In this document: positions 51,646 through 61,511 of the stretch, piece after piece
Position numbering within the stretch: the first letter of the stretch is position 1
Layout of the letters: every line of letters starts with the position of its first letter
DNA from: an uncultured Bacilli bacterium
GTDB taxonomy: Bacteria; Bacillota_I; Bacilli_A; RF39; UBA660
NCBI GenBank assembly: GCA_910579455.1
Contig: CAJTUT010000001.1
Location: 204,893-268,892 of the forward strand
Length of the DNA stretch: 64,000 bases
Reading direction: 5' to 3'
Notes under the pieces: generated by a model
The model's input: only the letters and a program-made list of their open reading frames with translations
Databases searched by the model: none
Told to the model about the DNA's origin: nothing
Position numbers and translations under genes: made by a program

Positions 51646-53717
51646 TACTCCTCATCTGAACCATTTATAATTTCATCTATATTTAAAGATTGTGATTGTC
51701 TCCCGTTGTTACCACCATCTGCCTTTATAGGAACTGTAATCAAAGGTTCCTCCTTCAAAGAATTTCCCATTGGCATATTTGGAGTTTCAACTGTCGTAAA
51801 TTGTGGTACCACTAACTGTTGTTGATTCATACCAATAATTGGTGTACCATTTTGAGATAAGTTCATAGGATCCACTTGTTGAGATGGAATCCCCGTATTA
51901 ATAGGTTGATCATGTATGGGCTCTGGTTCTGGAATTTTAGATTGACTGGATTGCCTTCCATTTGAATTTGCGGACCATGTGTCAACTACATTACAATTTC
52001 CACTTCTTGGTTCCGGATCTGGCATCTGTAATTTAACAATTAGAGGAATCGTAAAAGCCATTCCGAACCCTAAACTAGTTCCTGGTTGTAACGTCTTTTG
52101 CTTTTCTACTATCTCATCACTAATATTTGGAACCATTTTTCTAATATAGTCTACATCATTCGGATGATTCATCTTAAAAATCAAGAAATTAGAGCATTGT
52201 GAGATAACAGTATCTGATAGCTCTACAGGTCTTTGTGAAATAAGCCCGAGAATAACTCCATATTTACGCCCTTCTTTTGCGATACGTTCAAAAATGTTGT
52301 ATCCAATTAAATACCTATCTGTATCATTTTGAATATATCTATGGGCCTCTTCTACTACTAAATGAAAAGGGATACTAGCTCTATCTTTCAATGCCTTGGA
52401 AAACTCAAAAATGAGCCTAGAAAAAATTTTAGTCAAAACCTTAGCAAAAGAATCATCTACATCATCAAAGTTGATATTTACGATTTGGTATTTCTTTCCA
52501 TTACTAATTAATAGAGAAGATAAATATTTATCAATTGATACATATTCTGGATAGTCAAAATATTTTGCATTTGGTCCTACTATTAGGGAGTGTAATCGCA
52601 CCTTAATTGTTACTGCATCTCCATAGGTATTTTCATTCCTTAACCAACCTTCACTAATTAAAGTAAAATTCAAGGCCTTTTCTAAGGTGTCTAAGTTATA
52701 AAATACTCCCCCTTTTGGTTCATAAGAATCAAATTCTTCTTTTATGTGCTTCGAAACATACTCGGTTAATAATACACTCTCTGAAAATTGTCCCTGATTA
52801 TCAATTAAAAAACATTCCCTAAATTTTCTAGTGTATCCGATTCCCTGAACCTGTGCTTCCAAATTGAACTGTGGAGTAGAACAGCTAGCTAGGATAGAGA
52901 AAATCTCATTTCTTTTATTTGGTGCTGTTTCATTGGTATAAAGAATTGTCATAATCGCTTTTGCTATTAAATGATTTTTATAATCTATTGATTGTGATCC
53001 CGTTTCGGAAAAGATCATGGCTAATTTTAACATTCTTTCAATAATAGGGATTTGGGAATGGTTTGTTATTTGGAGCAATAAACATAAATCATCAACATTT
53101 AGTAGCCAAATCGGAATTCTCAGTTTTTCCCCTAATCCATCTGATTCATTCGTAGAATAAAACCTATAGTTAAAATTTGGATCAATTTTATTTAAATCTA
53201 CAAATGCATTATAATATTCTGCGGATGAATCAAACATAATAATATTTGACTTATAGGGATATAGTGTTCGGTCATGAAACATATTTTGAATAATTCTAGA
53301 GACCCCACAACTTTTTCCCGAACCACTATTTCCAAAAATTGCAAAGTGATTGCTAAAAAAGCTATTTACATTTAAATAGACTGGATAGTCATTATAAAAG
53401 GGACTTACTCCAAGTGGCATGTATCCTGGTTTCTTATCGCCTAAAATCAGCGGAACTTCTTCTTTTTGAATAACCCTAACTTTCGAATCTAGAGATGGTT
53501 TTCTGATAACTCCTCCCATCAATCTGCCATTAGATATTTCTCCTAAAAACCTTACCTTTACAAGATCCTTATCAATATCATCTACCTCTCCTAGAATCTT
53601 TTTATCATTGTCTTCAAAAATCAAATGCATGTTCATTAAATTAATTGCAATTTGTTCACTATCTTTTATTTTAACATCTGCAGAACGGTCACTGATATAA
53701 ACAATTTTATCAAACAT
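51645..53717 (-). CDS. HerA/FtsK-type P-loop ATPase
   Basis: A 690-aa protein. An N-terminal HAS-type barrel (residues ~1-80) is followed by Walker A GNSGSGKS (129-136), the insertion typical of HerA, Walker B HLVVEEAHRYIQ and the sensor block LGLISQRPVELSDTVISQCS. A Gln/Pro/Asn-rich tail (~590-690) ends it. HerA ATPases are hexameric DNA pumps that work with a nuclease or effector partner. The partner here is not NurA; the gene just upstream (53829) is JAMM-like. It interrupts the ylxM-ffh order. Confidence 0.85.
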   Translation of the reverse strand: MFDKIVYISDRSADVKIKDSEQIAINLMNMHLIFEDNDKKILGEVDDIDKDLVKVRFLGEISNGRLMGGVIRKPSLDSKVRVIQKEEVPLILGDKKPGYMPLGVSPFYNDYPVYLNVNSFFSNHFAIFGNSGSGKSCGVSRIIQNMFHDRTLYPYKSNIIMFDSSAEYYNAFVDLNKIDPNFNYRFYSTNESDGLGEKLRIPIWLLNVDDLCLLLQITNHSQIPIIERMLKLAMIFSETGSQSIDYKNHLIAKAIMTILYTNETAPNKRNEIFSILASCSTPQFNLEAQVQGIGYTRKFRECFLIDNQGQFSESVLLTEYVSKHIKEEFDSYEPKGGVFYNLDTLEKALNFTLISEGWLRNENTYGDAVTIKVRLHSLIVGPNAKYFDYPEYVSIDKYLSSLLISNGKKYQIVNINFDDVDDSFAKVLTKIFSRLIFEFSKALKDRASIPFHLVVEEAHRYIQNDTDRYLIGYNIFERIAKEGRKYGVILGLISQRPVELSDTVISQCSNFLIFKMNHPNDVDYIRKMVPNISDEIVEKQKTLQPGTSLGFGMAFTIPLIVKLQMPDPEPRSGNCNVVDTWSANSNGRQSSQSKIPEPEPIHDQPINTGIPSQQVDPMNLSQNGTPIIGMNQQQLVVPQFTTVETPNMPMGNSLKEEPLITVPIKADGGNNGRQSQSLNIDEIINGSDEE

Positions 53718-53828
53718 AGATATCCCCTCTTATACTTTCTCTACTATAAAGTTAATTATACTAATAATTGAAAAGTTTTTCAAGAAAAATAACTATAAGA
53801 ATATTGAAATGGAAAAATTTACTATTTG

Positions 53829-54599
53829 CTATTTTGATCCATTGGATGATCTAATAAATTCTTTTTTATGTCTAAATGATTTTATACTTTCTAATTTATC
53901 ATCTTTCATCACATATACATGATTCAGTAATTGTATAGTATTACCATCATAATAAAGAATATTGAATTCTCCGTTAGGTAAAACAATTCCCTCCAATAAA
54001 AAATTATTTCTCGTAGCTTGTTTTTGGTAGTGAATTAAGGATGCTACATCTCCAAGTGAAAGATTTAATCCATTTTCCCTCACCTTAAGTGGATTATTTT
54101 CTAAATCATTGATGGAATCCATAATATACTTTTTTTCATTGGTCATTTCTATTTCTATATCTTTTCTTAATGGGTGAGTATGACCCAGTAACAATACTTT
54201 ATTTCTGATATGATTATTATTTAAAAATTTATTTACCTGTTGGAACAGTTCTCTACTTGTGATATTAGTATTTAGCTTCTTTTCACATTTTAAATCTTCT
54301 ACATATTGATTTAAAAATATGACTGGTTGATTATCATCACTTATTGATAACTGACCAAATAACGCAAACGCTTGTTCTAAAGACTCAGACTTCTGTTTAT
54401 CTTTTATATATGATAAAAATTTCTTAATATCTTCTGTAATAATTATCATAGATTCAAAAGAATTGGAAAGCATTTCAAACCCAAAACCTGCTTGAGAAAG
54501 AGTTTCCGATGTTATAGGAATCTTACGTTGACTAAAAGTCTCTAAGATTGTATCTAAAACACCTAACTGTTCTAATACCTTTTTAACATCCTCATTCAT
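53829..54599 (-). CDS. JAMM/MPN-like protein upstream of the HerA-type ATPase
   Basis: A 256-aa protein. Residues 1-~80 are helical. LLLGHTHPLRKDI has the H-x-H-P motif at 140-143, and LSLGDVASLIHY gives S-x-x-D at 181-184, the metal-binding pattern of JAMM peptidases, though with a ~37-residue insert instead of the usual 7-10. The next strand NFLLEGIVLPNGEFNILYYD fits the fold. Upstream Glu is not identified. It precedes the HerA-type gene by 111 bases on the same strand, so a functional pair is likely. It could be a peptidase or an inactive relative. Confidence 0.6.
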   Translation of the reverse strand: MNEDVKKVLEQLGVLDTILETFSQRKIPITSETLSQAGFGFEMLSNSFESMIIITEDIKKFLSYIKDKQKSESLEQAFALFGQLSISDDNQPVIFLNQYVEDLKCEKKLNTNITSRELFQQVNKFLNNNHIRNKVLLLGHTHPLRKDIEIEMTNEKKYIMDSINDLENNPLKVRENGLNLSLGDVASLIHYQKQATRNNFLLEGIVLPNGEFNILYYDGNTIQLLNHVYVMKDDKLESIKSFRHKKEFIRSSNGSK

Positions 54600-54726
54600 T
54601 TATTTTATTCCTCTCCCCTCTTTATAGAGTTAATTATACCAATAATTAAAAATGTTTTCAATGTAGATCGGATATTTACATTTGATCTACAAAATGATAT
54701 AATATGAAACAATATGGAGGCAGATT

Positions 54727-55563
54727 ATGAGTAACAATTTATCCAAATTCGGCACTTATGAATTAATACAATTAAAATTACAATATAAAAAATACATAAA
54801 AGATATAGACACAGAATTAAACAAGCGATGGCAGGGAGAAACACCAGATCATATTGAAGTAATTTCAACGAAAAACAACAATGAGAGATTACAACACTAT
54901 TTAGAATCAACTTGTATCAAAGATATTAATTTTTTACATGAAAACCTGAATTTTTCAACTGGTAATAACAGAAGGGGACCTTTAGGCAGGGAAGAATTGT
55001 TATTAATAAACAAGGAAGCAAATGATGTAGCCAAGCATTATGGTATTACTAATTCATTTGAGCTATCAAACATATTTTGGAGAGATCGATCTCATCCATT
55101 ATTTAAAAATCAAATAATTCGTGAATTATATCAAAAAGTTCAAAAACTTTCATATTTAGATGAGGTTTTCAGGGACCAAAAAAATTGTATGAACTACCAA
55201 GGATCTTATATTACATTTCAATACGTTAAAAGTTATTTAGAAGGTGTACTAGTTGAAGATAACTTACAATTAGATGCTGACTTAGTTTATAGGAATTATA
55301 AAAAAAAGATTGAAATTGTTACAGAAAACCTTATACCAATAGCACAACAATTGTTATTATCAAGAGACTCTATACCAGGTGCAAGAATAGCAGTTTGTAA
55401 TAATTCATTAACCAGAATAGCTAATAAAAAGCCCTCTTCTTTAATTACTTATCGTCAAAAAATGTTTATTGAAGCTATAGCATTTGGAACTACTCTGGAA
55501 AAACTTCAGTCTGAAAATTATAAAGATGCTAAACAACTAATTTATCTACCATACAAAAAGTAA
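54727..55563 (+). CDS. Unknown 278-aa soluble protein
   Basis: A helical, mostly soluble protein divergent from the JAMM-like gene and convergent with ylxM. The opening SNNLSKFGTYELIQLKLQYK looks like a coiled coil. The middle (GTNSFELSNIFWRDRSHPLF-like region, ~115-130) and ARIAVCNNSLTRIANKKPSS are not recognised. No membrane span. The ribosome site is GGAGGCAGATT. It may belong with the HerA/JAMM pair by location, but it is on the other strand. Confidence 0.6.
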   Translation: MSNNLSKFGTYELIQLKLQYKKYIKDIDTELNKRWQGETPDHIEVISTKNNNERLQHYLESTCIKDINFLHENLNFSTGNNRRGPLGREELLLINKEANDVAKHYGITNSFELSNIFWRDRSHPLFKNQIIRELYQKVQKLSYLDEVFRDQKNCMNYQGSYITFQYVKSYLEGVLVEDNLQLDADLVYRNYKKKIEIVTENLIPIAQQLLLSRDSIPGARIAVCNNSLTRIANKKPSSLITYRQKMFIEAIAFGTTLEKLQSENYKDAKQLIYLPYKK

Positions 55564-55596
55564 CTCCATTTTTTATATAGAATGAAGTTACTTTTT
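55559..55596. terminator. Bidirectional terminator between the 278-aa gene and ylxM
   Basis: AAGTAACT.CATT pairs with AATG.AGTTACTT around a TTTTATATAG loop, with T-rich flanks on both strands. Confidence 0.8.
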
Positions 55597-55888
55597 ATAT
55601 TAGTTCTTCTAATTTATTTTTTAGTTCCCTATCTGACACCTTCCCAACCAGGTTAGTAATTTTTTCCTTTTTTTCATATAACTTTAATTTTTGTTCATAT
55701 TCAGTTAATTTTTTTTTCGTTATTTGTAATTGTTTGTAAATGGCATTTCTGCTAATGTGATAATTTTCTGATATTTCTCCTAATGACAGATTAGAAAAAT
55801 AGTAATCTTCAAAGTAATTCCTTTGTTTTTCTGTCAGTAATTTTTGATAACAGTCATATAAATTATTATAATAAATATATTCATCCAT
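55595..55888 (-). CDS. ylxM: YlxM-family protein (UPF0122), SRP operon
   Basis: A 97-aa sigma-like helix-turn-helix protein. YNNLYDCYQKLLTEKQRNYF, then YYFSNLSLGEISENYHISRN with the recognition helix AIYKQLQITKKKL, are the YlxM pattern. It usually lies between ftsY and ffh and modulates SRP. Here it follows ftsY by 8 bases and ends at a terminator before other genes. Confidence 0.93.
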   Translation of the reverse strand: MDEYIYYNNLYDCYQKLLTEKQRNYFEDYYFSNLSLGEISENYHISRNAIYKQLQITKKKLTEYEQKLKLYEKKEKITNLVGKVSDRELKNKLEELI

Positions 55889-55896
55889 ACTTTCAC

Positions 55897-56961
55897 CTAC
55901 ATAAAGTCCTTAAATAAACCATAGATGTATTTTTCAATATCAAAAAGTTGCAAATCTTCTTTTGATTCTCCTAAACCGATATACTTTACAGGTAGACCAA
56001 CTTCTTCTTTGATCGCTAAAACAATTCCTCCCTTAGCAGTTCCATCTAGTTTTGTGAGTACAATTCCTGTAATATCAGTAATTTCTTTAAAACTTTTCGC
56101 TTGAGATATTCCATTCTGCCCAGTAGTAGCGTCAACAATTAATAAAGTTTCGTGTACTCCCTCCTCTATTAAGGAAGAAATAACTTTATTCATTTTTTCT
56201 AATTCCTTCATTAAATTTACTTTGTTTTGAAGACGACCTGCTGTATCTACTAATACTACATCATATTTTTCCTTTTTAGCATGAGAAACACCATCAAAAA
56301 CCACACTAGATGGATCACTTCCTTCTTCTTTTGAATAAAAGTCTACTTTTATTTTATTGCCCCACTCTTTTAATTGTTCAATAGCACCAGCTCGAAAAGT
56401 ATCAGCCCCCACTAGAAGCACCTTTTTCCCCTCTTCTTTTAGTTGGTGGGCCATTTTACCAATTGTAGTAGTTTTTCCTACTCCATTAACTCCTACAAAT
56501 AATATAATAGTAGGCCCTTCTTCAGCATAATTTATTTTGTTAGTTAACACTTCATCATTGACATATATAATAAATAGTTCATCTACTATCATCTCTTTTA
56601 AAAATTCTGGATCTTCTATCTTCTCTTGCTTTACTCGAATTCTTAGTCTATCCATAAATTCCATAACAGTATGTACGCCAATATCTGCCATAATTAGAAT
56701 TTCTTCTAACTCTTCAAAATACTCTTCATTAATTCTTTCATATTTATTCGTTAAATTAACAAGCAAAGATACAAAACCATCCCTTGATTTTGATAAGCCT
56801 TTTTCATAAGATTTTATCTTCGCTTTTTGTTTTTTATTCATTTTAATTTCTGTATCTTCATCACAATTTTTGTTATCTAAGTCATTATATATTTTCTTTT
56901 CTTTCGTTTCTTCTTTTTTATTTTCCTGAAACATATTTTTTATTTTACTGAATATTCCCAT
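55897..56961 (-). CDS. ftsY: SRP receptor FtsY
   Basis: A 354-aa SRP GTPase. A short acidic/charged A region (residues 1-~45) precedes the N domain (LSKSRDGFVSLLVNLTNKYE). The G domain has GVNGVGKTT, ADTFRAGAIEQL, DTAGRLQNKVN and TKLDGTAKGG, and the family end KYIGLGESKEDLQLFDIEKY. It docks SRP-ribosome complexes at the membrane. It starts the ftsY-ylxM unit. Confidence 0.97.
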   Translation of the reverse strand: MGIFSKIKNMFQENKKEETKEKKIYNDLDNKNCDEDTEIKMNKKQKAKIKSYEKGLSKSRDGFVSLLVNLTNKYERINEEYFEELEEILIMADIGVHTVMEFMDRLRIRVKQEKIEDPEFLKEMIVDELFIIYVNDEVLTNKINYAEEGPTIILFVGVNGVGKTTTIGKMAHQLKEEGKKVLLVGADTFRAGAIEQLKEWGNKIKVDFYSKEEGSDPSSVVFDGVSHAKKEKYDVVLVDTAGRLQNKVNLMKELEKMNKVISSLIEEGVHETLLIVDATTGQNGISQAKSFKEITDITGIVLTKLDGTAKGGIVLAIKEEVGLPVKYIGLGESKEDLQLFDIEKYIYGLFKDFM

Positions 56962-57061
56962 ATTATCACCTGGCTAAATTATATCATGAATTCTATTAGA
57001 AGTAAATTTTTACCTGAACCTTATTAATCACATTAAAAATCTAAAAAAGCTCCATTATGGA

Positions 57062-57090
57062 TTTACAAATACCCATATTTATAGTATAAT
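57062..57090 (+). promoter_or_regulatory. Promoter of rnjA
   Basis: TTTACA at 57062-57067, a 17-base spacer, and TATAAT at 57085-57090. Confidence 0.6.
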
Positions 57091-57130
57091 CTGTTTGGTT
57101 AGTTCTTTTATGTCAAAGAAAGGAGGAATT

Positions 57131-58825
57131 ATGAAAGATATTAAGCCAAATGAAACAAAAGTAATTGTTTTAGGAGGTTTAGGAGAAGTTGGAAAAAATA
57201 TGTATTGTATCACGCATAAAGACGATATTATTATTATCGATGCAGGTATTAGTTTTCCAGAAAGTGATTTACCAGGAGTGGATTACGTTTTACCTGATTT
57301 TACTTTTCTAAAAGAAAATCAAGATAAAATTAGGGCTTTATTTATTACCCATGGTCATGAGGATCATATTGGAGCAATTCCATTTTTGTTGAATCAAATA
57401 CAAATTCCTGTAATTTATGCACCAAATCAAGCAAAAGAGTTAATTTCTGTAAAGTTAGAGGATAGAAATATTCGATATGATAATTTAGTTGTTTATACTG
57501 AAAAGGATAAAATAAAATTTGGGGAAATGGAAGTTGAATTCTTTAGAACTACACATTCTATCCCAGATTCACATGGAATTAGTATTAAAACCCCAAATGG
57601 AAGAATTATTACAACAGGAGATTTCAAGTTGGACCTAACACCCATTGGGCCAATGGCAAACTTATATAAGATGGCATGTTTGGGTCATGATGGTGTAGAT
57701 CTTTTAATTAGCGATTCTACAAATGCTTTAAATGAAGGTTTTTCAACTAGCGAATCTAAAGTAGATAATGCCTTAAATGACATGTTTGATCGTTGTAGGG
57801 CAAACAGAATTATTATTGCTACTTTCGCTTCTAATATATATCGATTGAAACATATTTTTGAAACTTGTTATAAACATAATAGAAAAATTTGCATTTTTGG
57901 AAGAAGTATGGAAAACAATATTAATATATCAATTAATGGTGGATATATTAACCATAAGGAATTACTCATATCTGCAGATGAGGCCAATCATTTAAAACCA
58001 AATGAGGTTGCTATTTTATGTACAGGTAGTCAAGGAGAACCTTTAGCTGCCCTATCTAGAATTTCAAATGGAACTCATAGACAAATTAAATTGAGGCCTG
58101 ATGATATTGTAATTTTTTCATCCAGTGCAATTCCAGGGAATGCATTAAGTATCTCTAAAACAATCAATAAATTATGTCTAAAAGGGGTTAAAGTATATAC
58201 AACTGCAGCACTTGCTGATTTACATACTTCTGGGCATGCTAATGAAGATGAGCTAAAACTTATGATTAGGCTATTGCAACCTAAGTATTTAATGCCCTTT
58301 CATGGAGATTATAGAATGCTAAAAAGGCATGCTAATATAGGGGTTGATTGCGGAATTCCTAAAGAAAACACATTTGTATTAAAAAATGGAGATTCTCTTT
58401 CCTTATTAAATCATACTATTAAAAAGGCAGAATCTATGCCTGGAGAGGATATATATGTAGATGGAAATAGAATTGGTGAAATTGGTGGTGCCGTTTTAAA
58501 AGATAGAAAAATGATGGCTAGAGATGGAATTCTAGTTGTCATTATCAATGTTGATATGAAACATCATGAACTATTAATTAAACCCAATATTACAACAAGA
58601 GGATTCATATTAATCAATGAAAATGAACAATTGATTAGAAAAATAGAAGAAAAATCAGAGTCTATTTTAAAAAGAGAACTATCCAATAACAAATCAACAT
58701 TTGCAACTATTAAAAGCAATCTTACCACTGAACTTTACTCATATATTAATGAAATCACTGGTAGGAAGCCAATCATTTTGCCTATAATAATAGATATAAA
58801 AAAAGAAGTTAAAACCGAAGTTTAG
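57131..58825 (+). CDS. rnjA: Ribonuclease J
   Basis: A 564-aa beta-CASP metallo-hydrolase. The start at 57131 follows AAGAAAGGAGGA; the upstream ATG at 57095 lies at the promoter start. The metal site is THGHEDHIGAIPFLL (~75-89), with TTHSIPDSHGISIKTPNGRI and TGDFKLD later; the beta-CASP block has GSQGEPLAALSRI and a further PFHGDYRML. It acts in mRNA decay and rRNA processing, as a 5' exo- and endonuclease. It converges with rny. Confidence 0.96.
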   Translation: MKDIKPNETKVIVLGGLGEVGKNMYCITHKDDIIIIDAGISFPESDLPGVDYVLPDFTFLKENQDKIRALFITHGHEDHIGAIPFLLNQIQIPVIYAPNQAKELISVKLEDRNIRYDNLVVYTEKDKIKFGEMEVEFFRTTHSIPDSHGISIKTPNGRIITTGDFKLDLTPIGPMANLYKMACLGHDGVDLLISDSTNALNEGFSTSESKVDNALNDMFDRCRANRIIIATFASNIYRLKHIFETCYKHNRKICIFGRSMENNINISINGGYINHKELLISADEANHLKPNEVAILCTGSQGEPLAALSRISNGTHRQIKLRPDDIVIFSSSAIPGNALSISKTINKLCLKGVKVYTTAALADLHTSGHANEDELKLMIRLLQPKYLMPFHGDYRMLKRHANIGVDCGIPKENTFVLKNGDSLSLLNHTIKKAESMPGEDIYVDGNRIGEIGGAVLKDRKMMARDGILVVIINVDMKHHELLIKPNITTRGFILINENEQLIRKIEEKSESILKRELSNNKSTFATIKSNLTTELYSYINEITGRKPIILPIIIDIKKEVKTEV

Positions 58826-58836
58826 CTTCTTTTTTA
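58801..58836. terminator. Bidirectional terminator between rnjA and rny
   Basis: GAAG.TAAA pairs with TTTA.CTTC (about 58809-58831), with A- and T-runs on both sides. On the minus strand the loop is TTCG. Confidence 0.75.
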
Positions 58837-60387
58837 TCTCGCCTCCTCTTGTGCTCTTGTCTCTCTTACTACTGTAATCTTAATTGTTCCTGGATATTTC
58901 ATATTTTCTTCTATTTTTTCCTTAATATCTCTAGCAATTTTATGAGAAGTTAGGTCATCTACTTCTTCTGGTTTTACTATTACTCGTAATTCCCTACCAG
59001 CCTGGACAGCATAAGCTTTTTCTACCCCTTCAATATTATTTCCTACTTCTTCTAATTGAGTAAGTCTTTTAATATAATTTTCTAAAGAATCATTTCTTGC
59101 TCCTGGTCGCGATGCACTTAGGGCATCTGCGATCGCTACAATTACAGAAATAACACTATTAGCCTTTTCATCTCCGTGATGAGAAGCAATTGCATTAATA
59201 ACAGTATCATCTTCCTTGAATTTTTTAGCAATATCAATTCCAATTTCTACATGACTTCCCTCTATTTCATGATCAATTGCTTTTCCAATATCATGTAATA
59301 GCCCTGCTCTTTTAGCTAACGTAATATTTTCTCCAAGCTCTGCCGCAATTAATCCAGATAGATGAGCAACCTCTATGGAGTGTTGCAATGCATTTTGACC
59401 ATAGCTAGTTCTAAAGTGTAGTTTTCCTATCATTTCAATTAAATCTGAATCAAATTTAGTTAATCCTAATTCAAAGGTAGCTTCATTACCATATTCAATT
59501 ATCTTTTGCTTCATATCCTTACAAACTTTATCATATAATTCTTCAATTCTAGTTGGATGAATTCTTCCATCCTTAATTAGTGTTTGAAGAGTAACATAGG
59601 CAATTTCTCTACGTAAAGGATCAAAACTAGAAAGAACAACTGCTTCTGGTGTATCATCAATAATCAAATCTACACCTGTAATTGCCTCTATTGTTCGAAT
59701 ATTTCTTCCCTCTCTACCAATGATTCTTCCCTTCATTTCCTCATTTGGAAGTTCTACAACTGTAACTGTTTGGTCACTTGCAATATCCGCAGCATATTTT
59801 TGCATTGAGGATACAATCATTTCCTTTGCTGTTTTATCTGCCACTAACTTTGCCTCATTTTCTTGTTCTCTGATATATTCAGAGATTTCTTTTGCCATAT
59901 TTTCCTTTACTTGTCTCATTACCAGATCTTTTGCTTTTTCTTCGCTAAATCCTGATATTTTTTGTAATAAATCTAATTGTTCTTTCCTTATTTCTTCCAC
60001 TTTACTTTTTTCCTCTTGGATTTCATTTAGTTGCTCTGTTAATTTTTCCTCACGTTGGTCTAGAGTAGCCTCTCTTTTTTGGTATAACTCATCCCTCTTA
60101 TCCATGCTGTTCTCACGCTGGAGAATTCTACTCTCCTGTTCTTTCAACTCTACTTTTCTTTCTTTAATTTCTTTATCCGCTTCTATCTTTAGTCTATGAA
60201 TTTCCTCTTTTTGTTCTAAAATAGAATCCCTTTTTAATTTTTCTGCTTCCTTTTTCGCCTGATTAATTAATCCTTCTGCCTTTTTAGAGGCCATATTTCC
60301 TTTTAAATAATTAAAGATAAATTCTATACCAAAACCAACTATTAATCCAATTATTATTAGTAAAATGGAAAGTAACATATTATTCAT
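58834..60387 (-). CDS. rny: Ribonuclease Y
   Basis: A 517-aa membrane-anchored endonuclease of mRNA decay. The N-terminal span (residues ~3-22, MLLSILLIIIGLIVGFGIEF), a long coiled coil (~35-150), the KH domain (~205-260, MKGRIIGREGRNIRTIEAIT) and the HD domain with RAGLLHDIGKAID are all present. The start follows TGGAGGTTATAT. Its convergent neighbour is rnjA, the other main decay nuclease. Confidence 0.97.
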   Translation of the reverse strand: MNNMLLSILLIIIGLIVGFGIEFIFNYLKGNMASKKAEGLINQAKKEAEKLKRDSILEQKEEIHRLKIEADKEIKERKVELKEQESRILQRENSMDKRDELYQKREATLDQREEKLTEQLNEIQEEKSKVEEIRKEQLDLLQKISGFSEEKAKDLVMRQVKENMAKEISEYIREQENEAKLVADKTAKEMIVSSMQKYAADIASDQTVTVVELPNEEMKGRIIGREGRNIRTIEAITGVDLIIDDTPEAVVLSSFDPLRREIAYVTLQTLIKDGRIHPTRIEELYDKVCKDMKQKIIEYGNEATFELGLTKFDSDLIEMIGKLHFRTSYGQNALQHSIEVAHLSGLIAAELGENITLAKRAGLLHDIGKAIDHEIEGSHVEIGIDIAKKFKEDDTVINAIASHHGDEKANSVISVIVAIADALSASRPGARNDSLENYIKRLTQLEEVGNNIEGVEKAYAVQAGRELRVIVKPEEVDDLTSHKIARDIKEKIEENMKYPGTIKITVVRETRAQEEAR

Positions 60388-60967
60388 ATATAACCTCCAT
60401 TAGAATACATTTAAAATTTATTTTAAATTATAATCTATATTACTATTGTAAGTTGGTTTTTTTTCTGTGTCAAGGTTAATTTAAAACTATAGTAAAATGA
60501 GGATTTATCTAATTCCATTTTTTCTTTCGTTAAATTTTGTCAATTTATTTTTTATTAGTTGTTCTAATATCTGAGAACCTAGTGAAAAAATTCTGTATAA
60601 TTCTTTCATTTTAACTTCTTTCCCTAATATCCTCTAAGTATAACTAGCACTTTTTCTTGCTATATAATGCTTTGGTGAAAGATTTTATACCATTTTCTTA
60701 TTCGTCTTTTTTACAGTTGTTTTTGATACTCATTCCATAAAGCCCTCTCCCAATAATTTTAATCGGTTCCCCATCATAAAGTGAAATTCCAGTTCTTTAA
60801 TATCTATTACTAATTACAGGGTTTTGGAATTTTTCCATATATATTTGGTAGGTTATCGCTTATATTTTGAATTGCCTTTTTTATATTTTCATGAGTACTC
60901 ATTTTATAAATGATCGTGTTTCTAACAGTAGCCAATACAATCTGTTTGTATTCGAAACCATAAAACT
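60388..60967. other. Gene-poor stretch with decayed coding traces
   Basis: No intact gene. On the minus strand, RTGISLYDGEPIKIIGRGLY is readable at about 60725-60800, and a 34-codon stretch beginning MKELYRIFSLGSQIL lies near 60512-60617. Both stop early and neither fits a named family. It may be debris linked to the IS end at 61420. Confidence 0.4.
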
Positions 60968-61345
60968 CTATTTCGGCATCGAGTAAAATATTAATCTTTT
61001 TTCTACTAATATTTCTTTTTCATATTCCAAACGATTATTATTTTCATTTTCATGACAAACTATAATTCTTCCTATATTCCGATAAGCACTAACCATTGAT
61101 TTGTTAATTTCAAGGGCTAAGTTTGATTTCATCTGATTAACTAAACTTGTTATTTCTTCAATCATTTTAGTGTTTACATTTTCTAGCACAAATCGATGAT
61201 ATGCTAAATAAATCATTTGGTGGTAGAGATTTAGAAGGATTAATATTTCCCTCAAATCAGACATGACAATATCATTTTCATTTTTTATTTTATAGTTTTG
61301 TAATATATATTTTACTACTTCATTATTTTTATTTTTTTCATACAA
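60968..61345 (-). CDS. Hypothetical helical protein, 125 aa
   Basis: A soluble protein with charged helices (YEKNKNNEVVKYILQNYKIK opening, then LREILILLNLYHQMIYLAYH). No signal or membrane span. The start follows an AAGGA site. Family not recognised. It sits in a decayed zone and may itself be a fragment. Confidence 0.45.
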   Translation of the reverse strand: MYEKNKNNEVVKYILQNYKIKNENDIVMSDLREILILLNLYHQMIYLAYHRFVLENVNTKMIEEITSLVNQMKSNLALEINKSMVSAYRNIGRIIVCHENENNNRLEYEKEILVEKRLIFYSMPK

Positions 61346-61419
61346 AAATCCTTACTTGGTTTTATATTTCTATATCACCATAGAAGGATTTTCACTTTAC
61401 ACGAATTTTTATACATCCT

Positions 61420-61495
61420 AAAAGGACTGTCTCCTGTAAATTACAGATTACAATCCTTGAATAATCAAACTATCCAACTTTTGGAATTCGGCTCA
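61420..61495 (+). mobile_element. IS3-family end remnant (second copy)
   Basis: 76 bases from AAAAGGACTGTCTCC to TTGGAATTCGGCTCA match the IS end at 30258-30333 with roughly ten differences, in the same orientation. No transposase sequence precedes it. It lies 16 bases from the stop of the repeat protein. Confidence 0.75.
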
Positions 61496-61511
61496 ATTTC
61501 ACCTTTCTTTT

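Noticed and set aside
51645..54599. Classic HerA-NurA DNA-end resection pair
   Set aside because: The partner has a JAMM-like HTHP/SxxD pattern, with no visible NurA DxD-type nuclease core.
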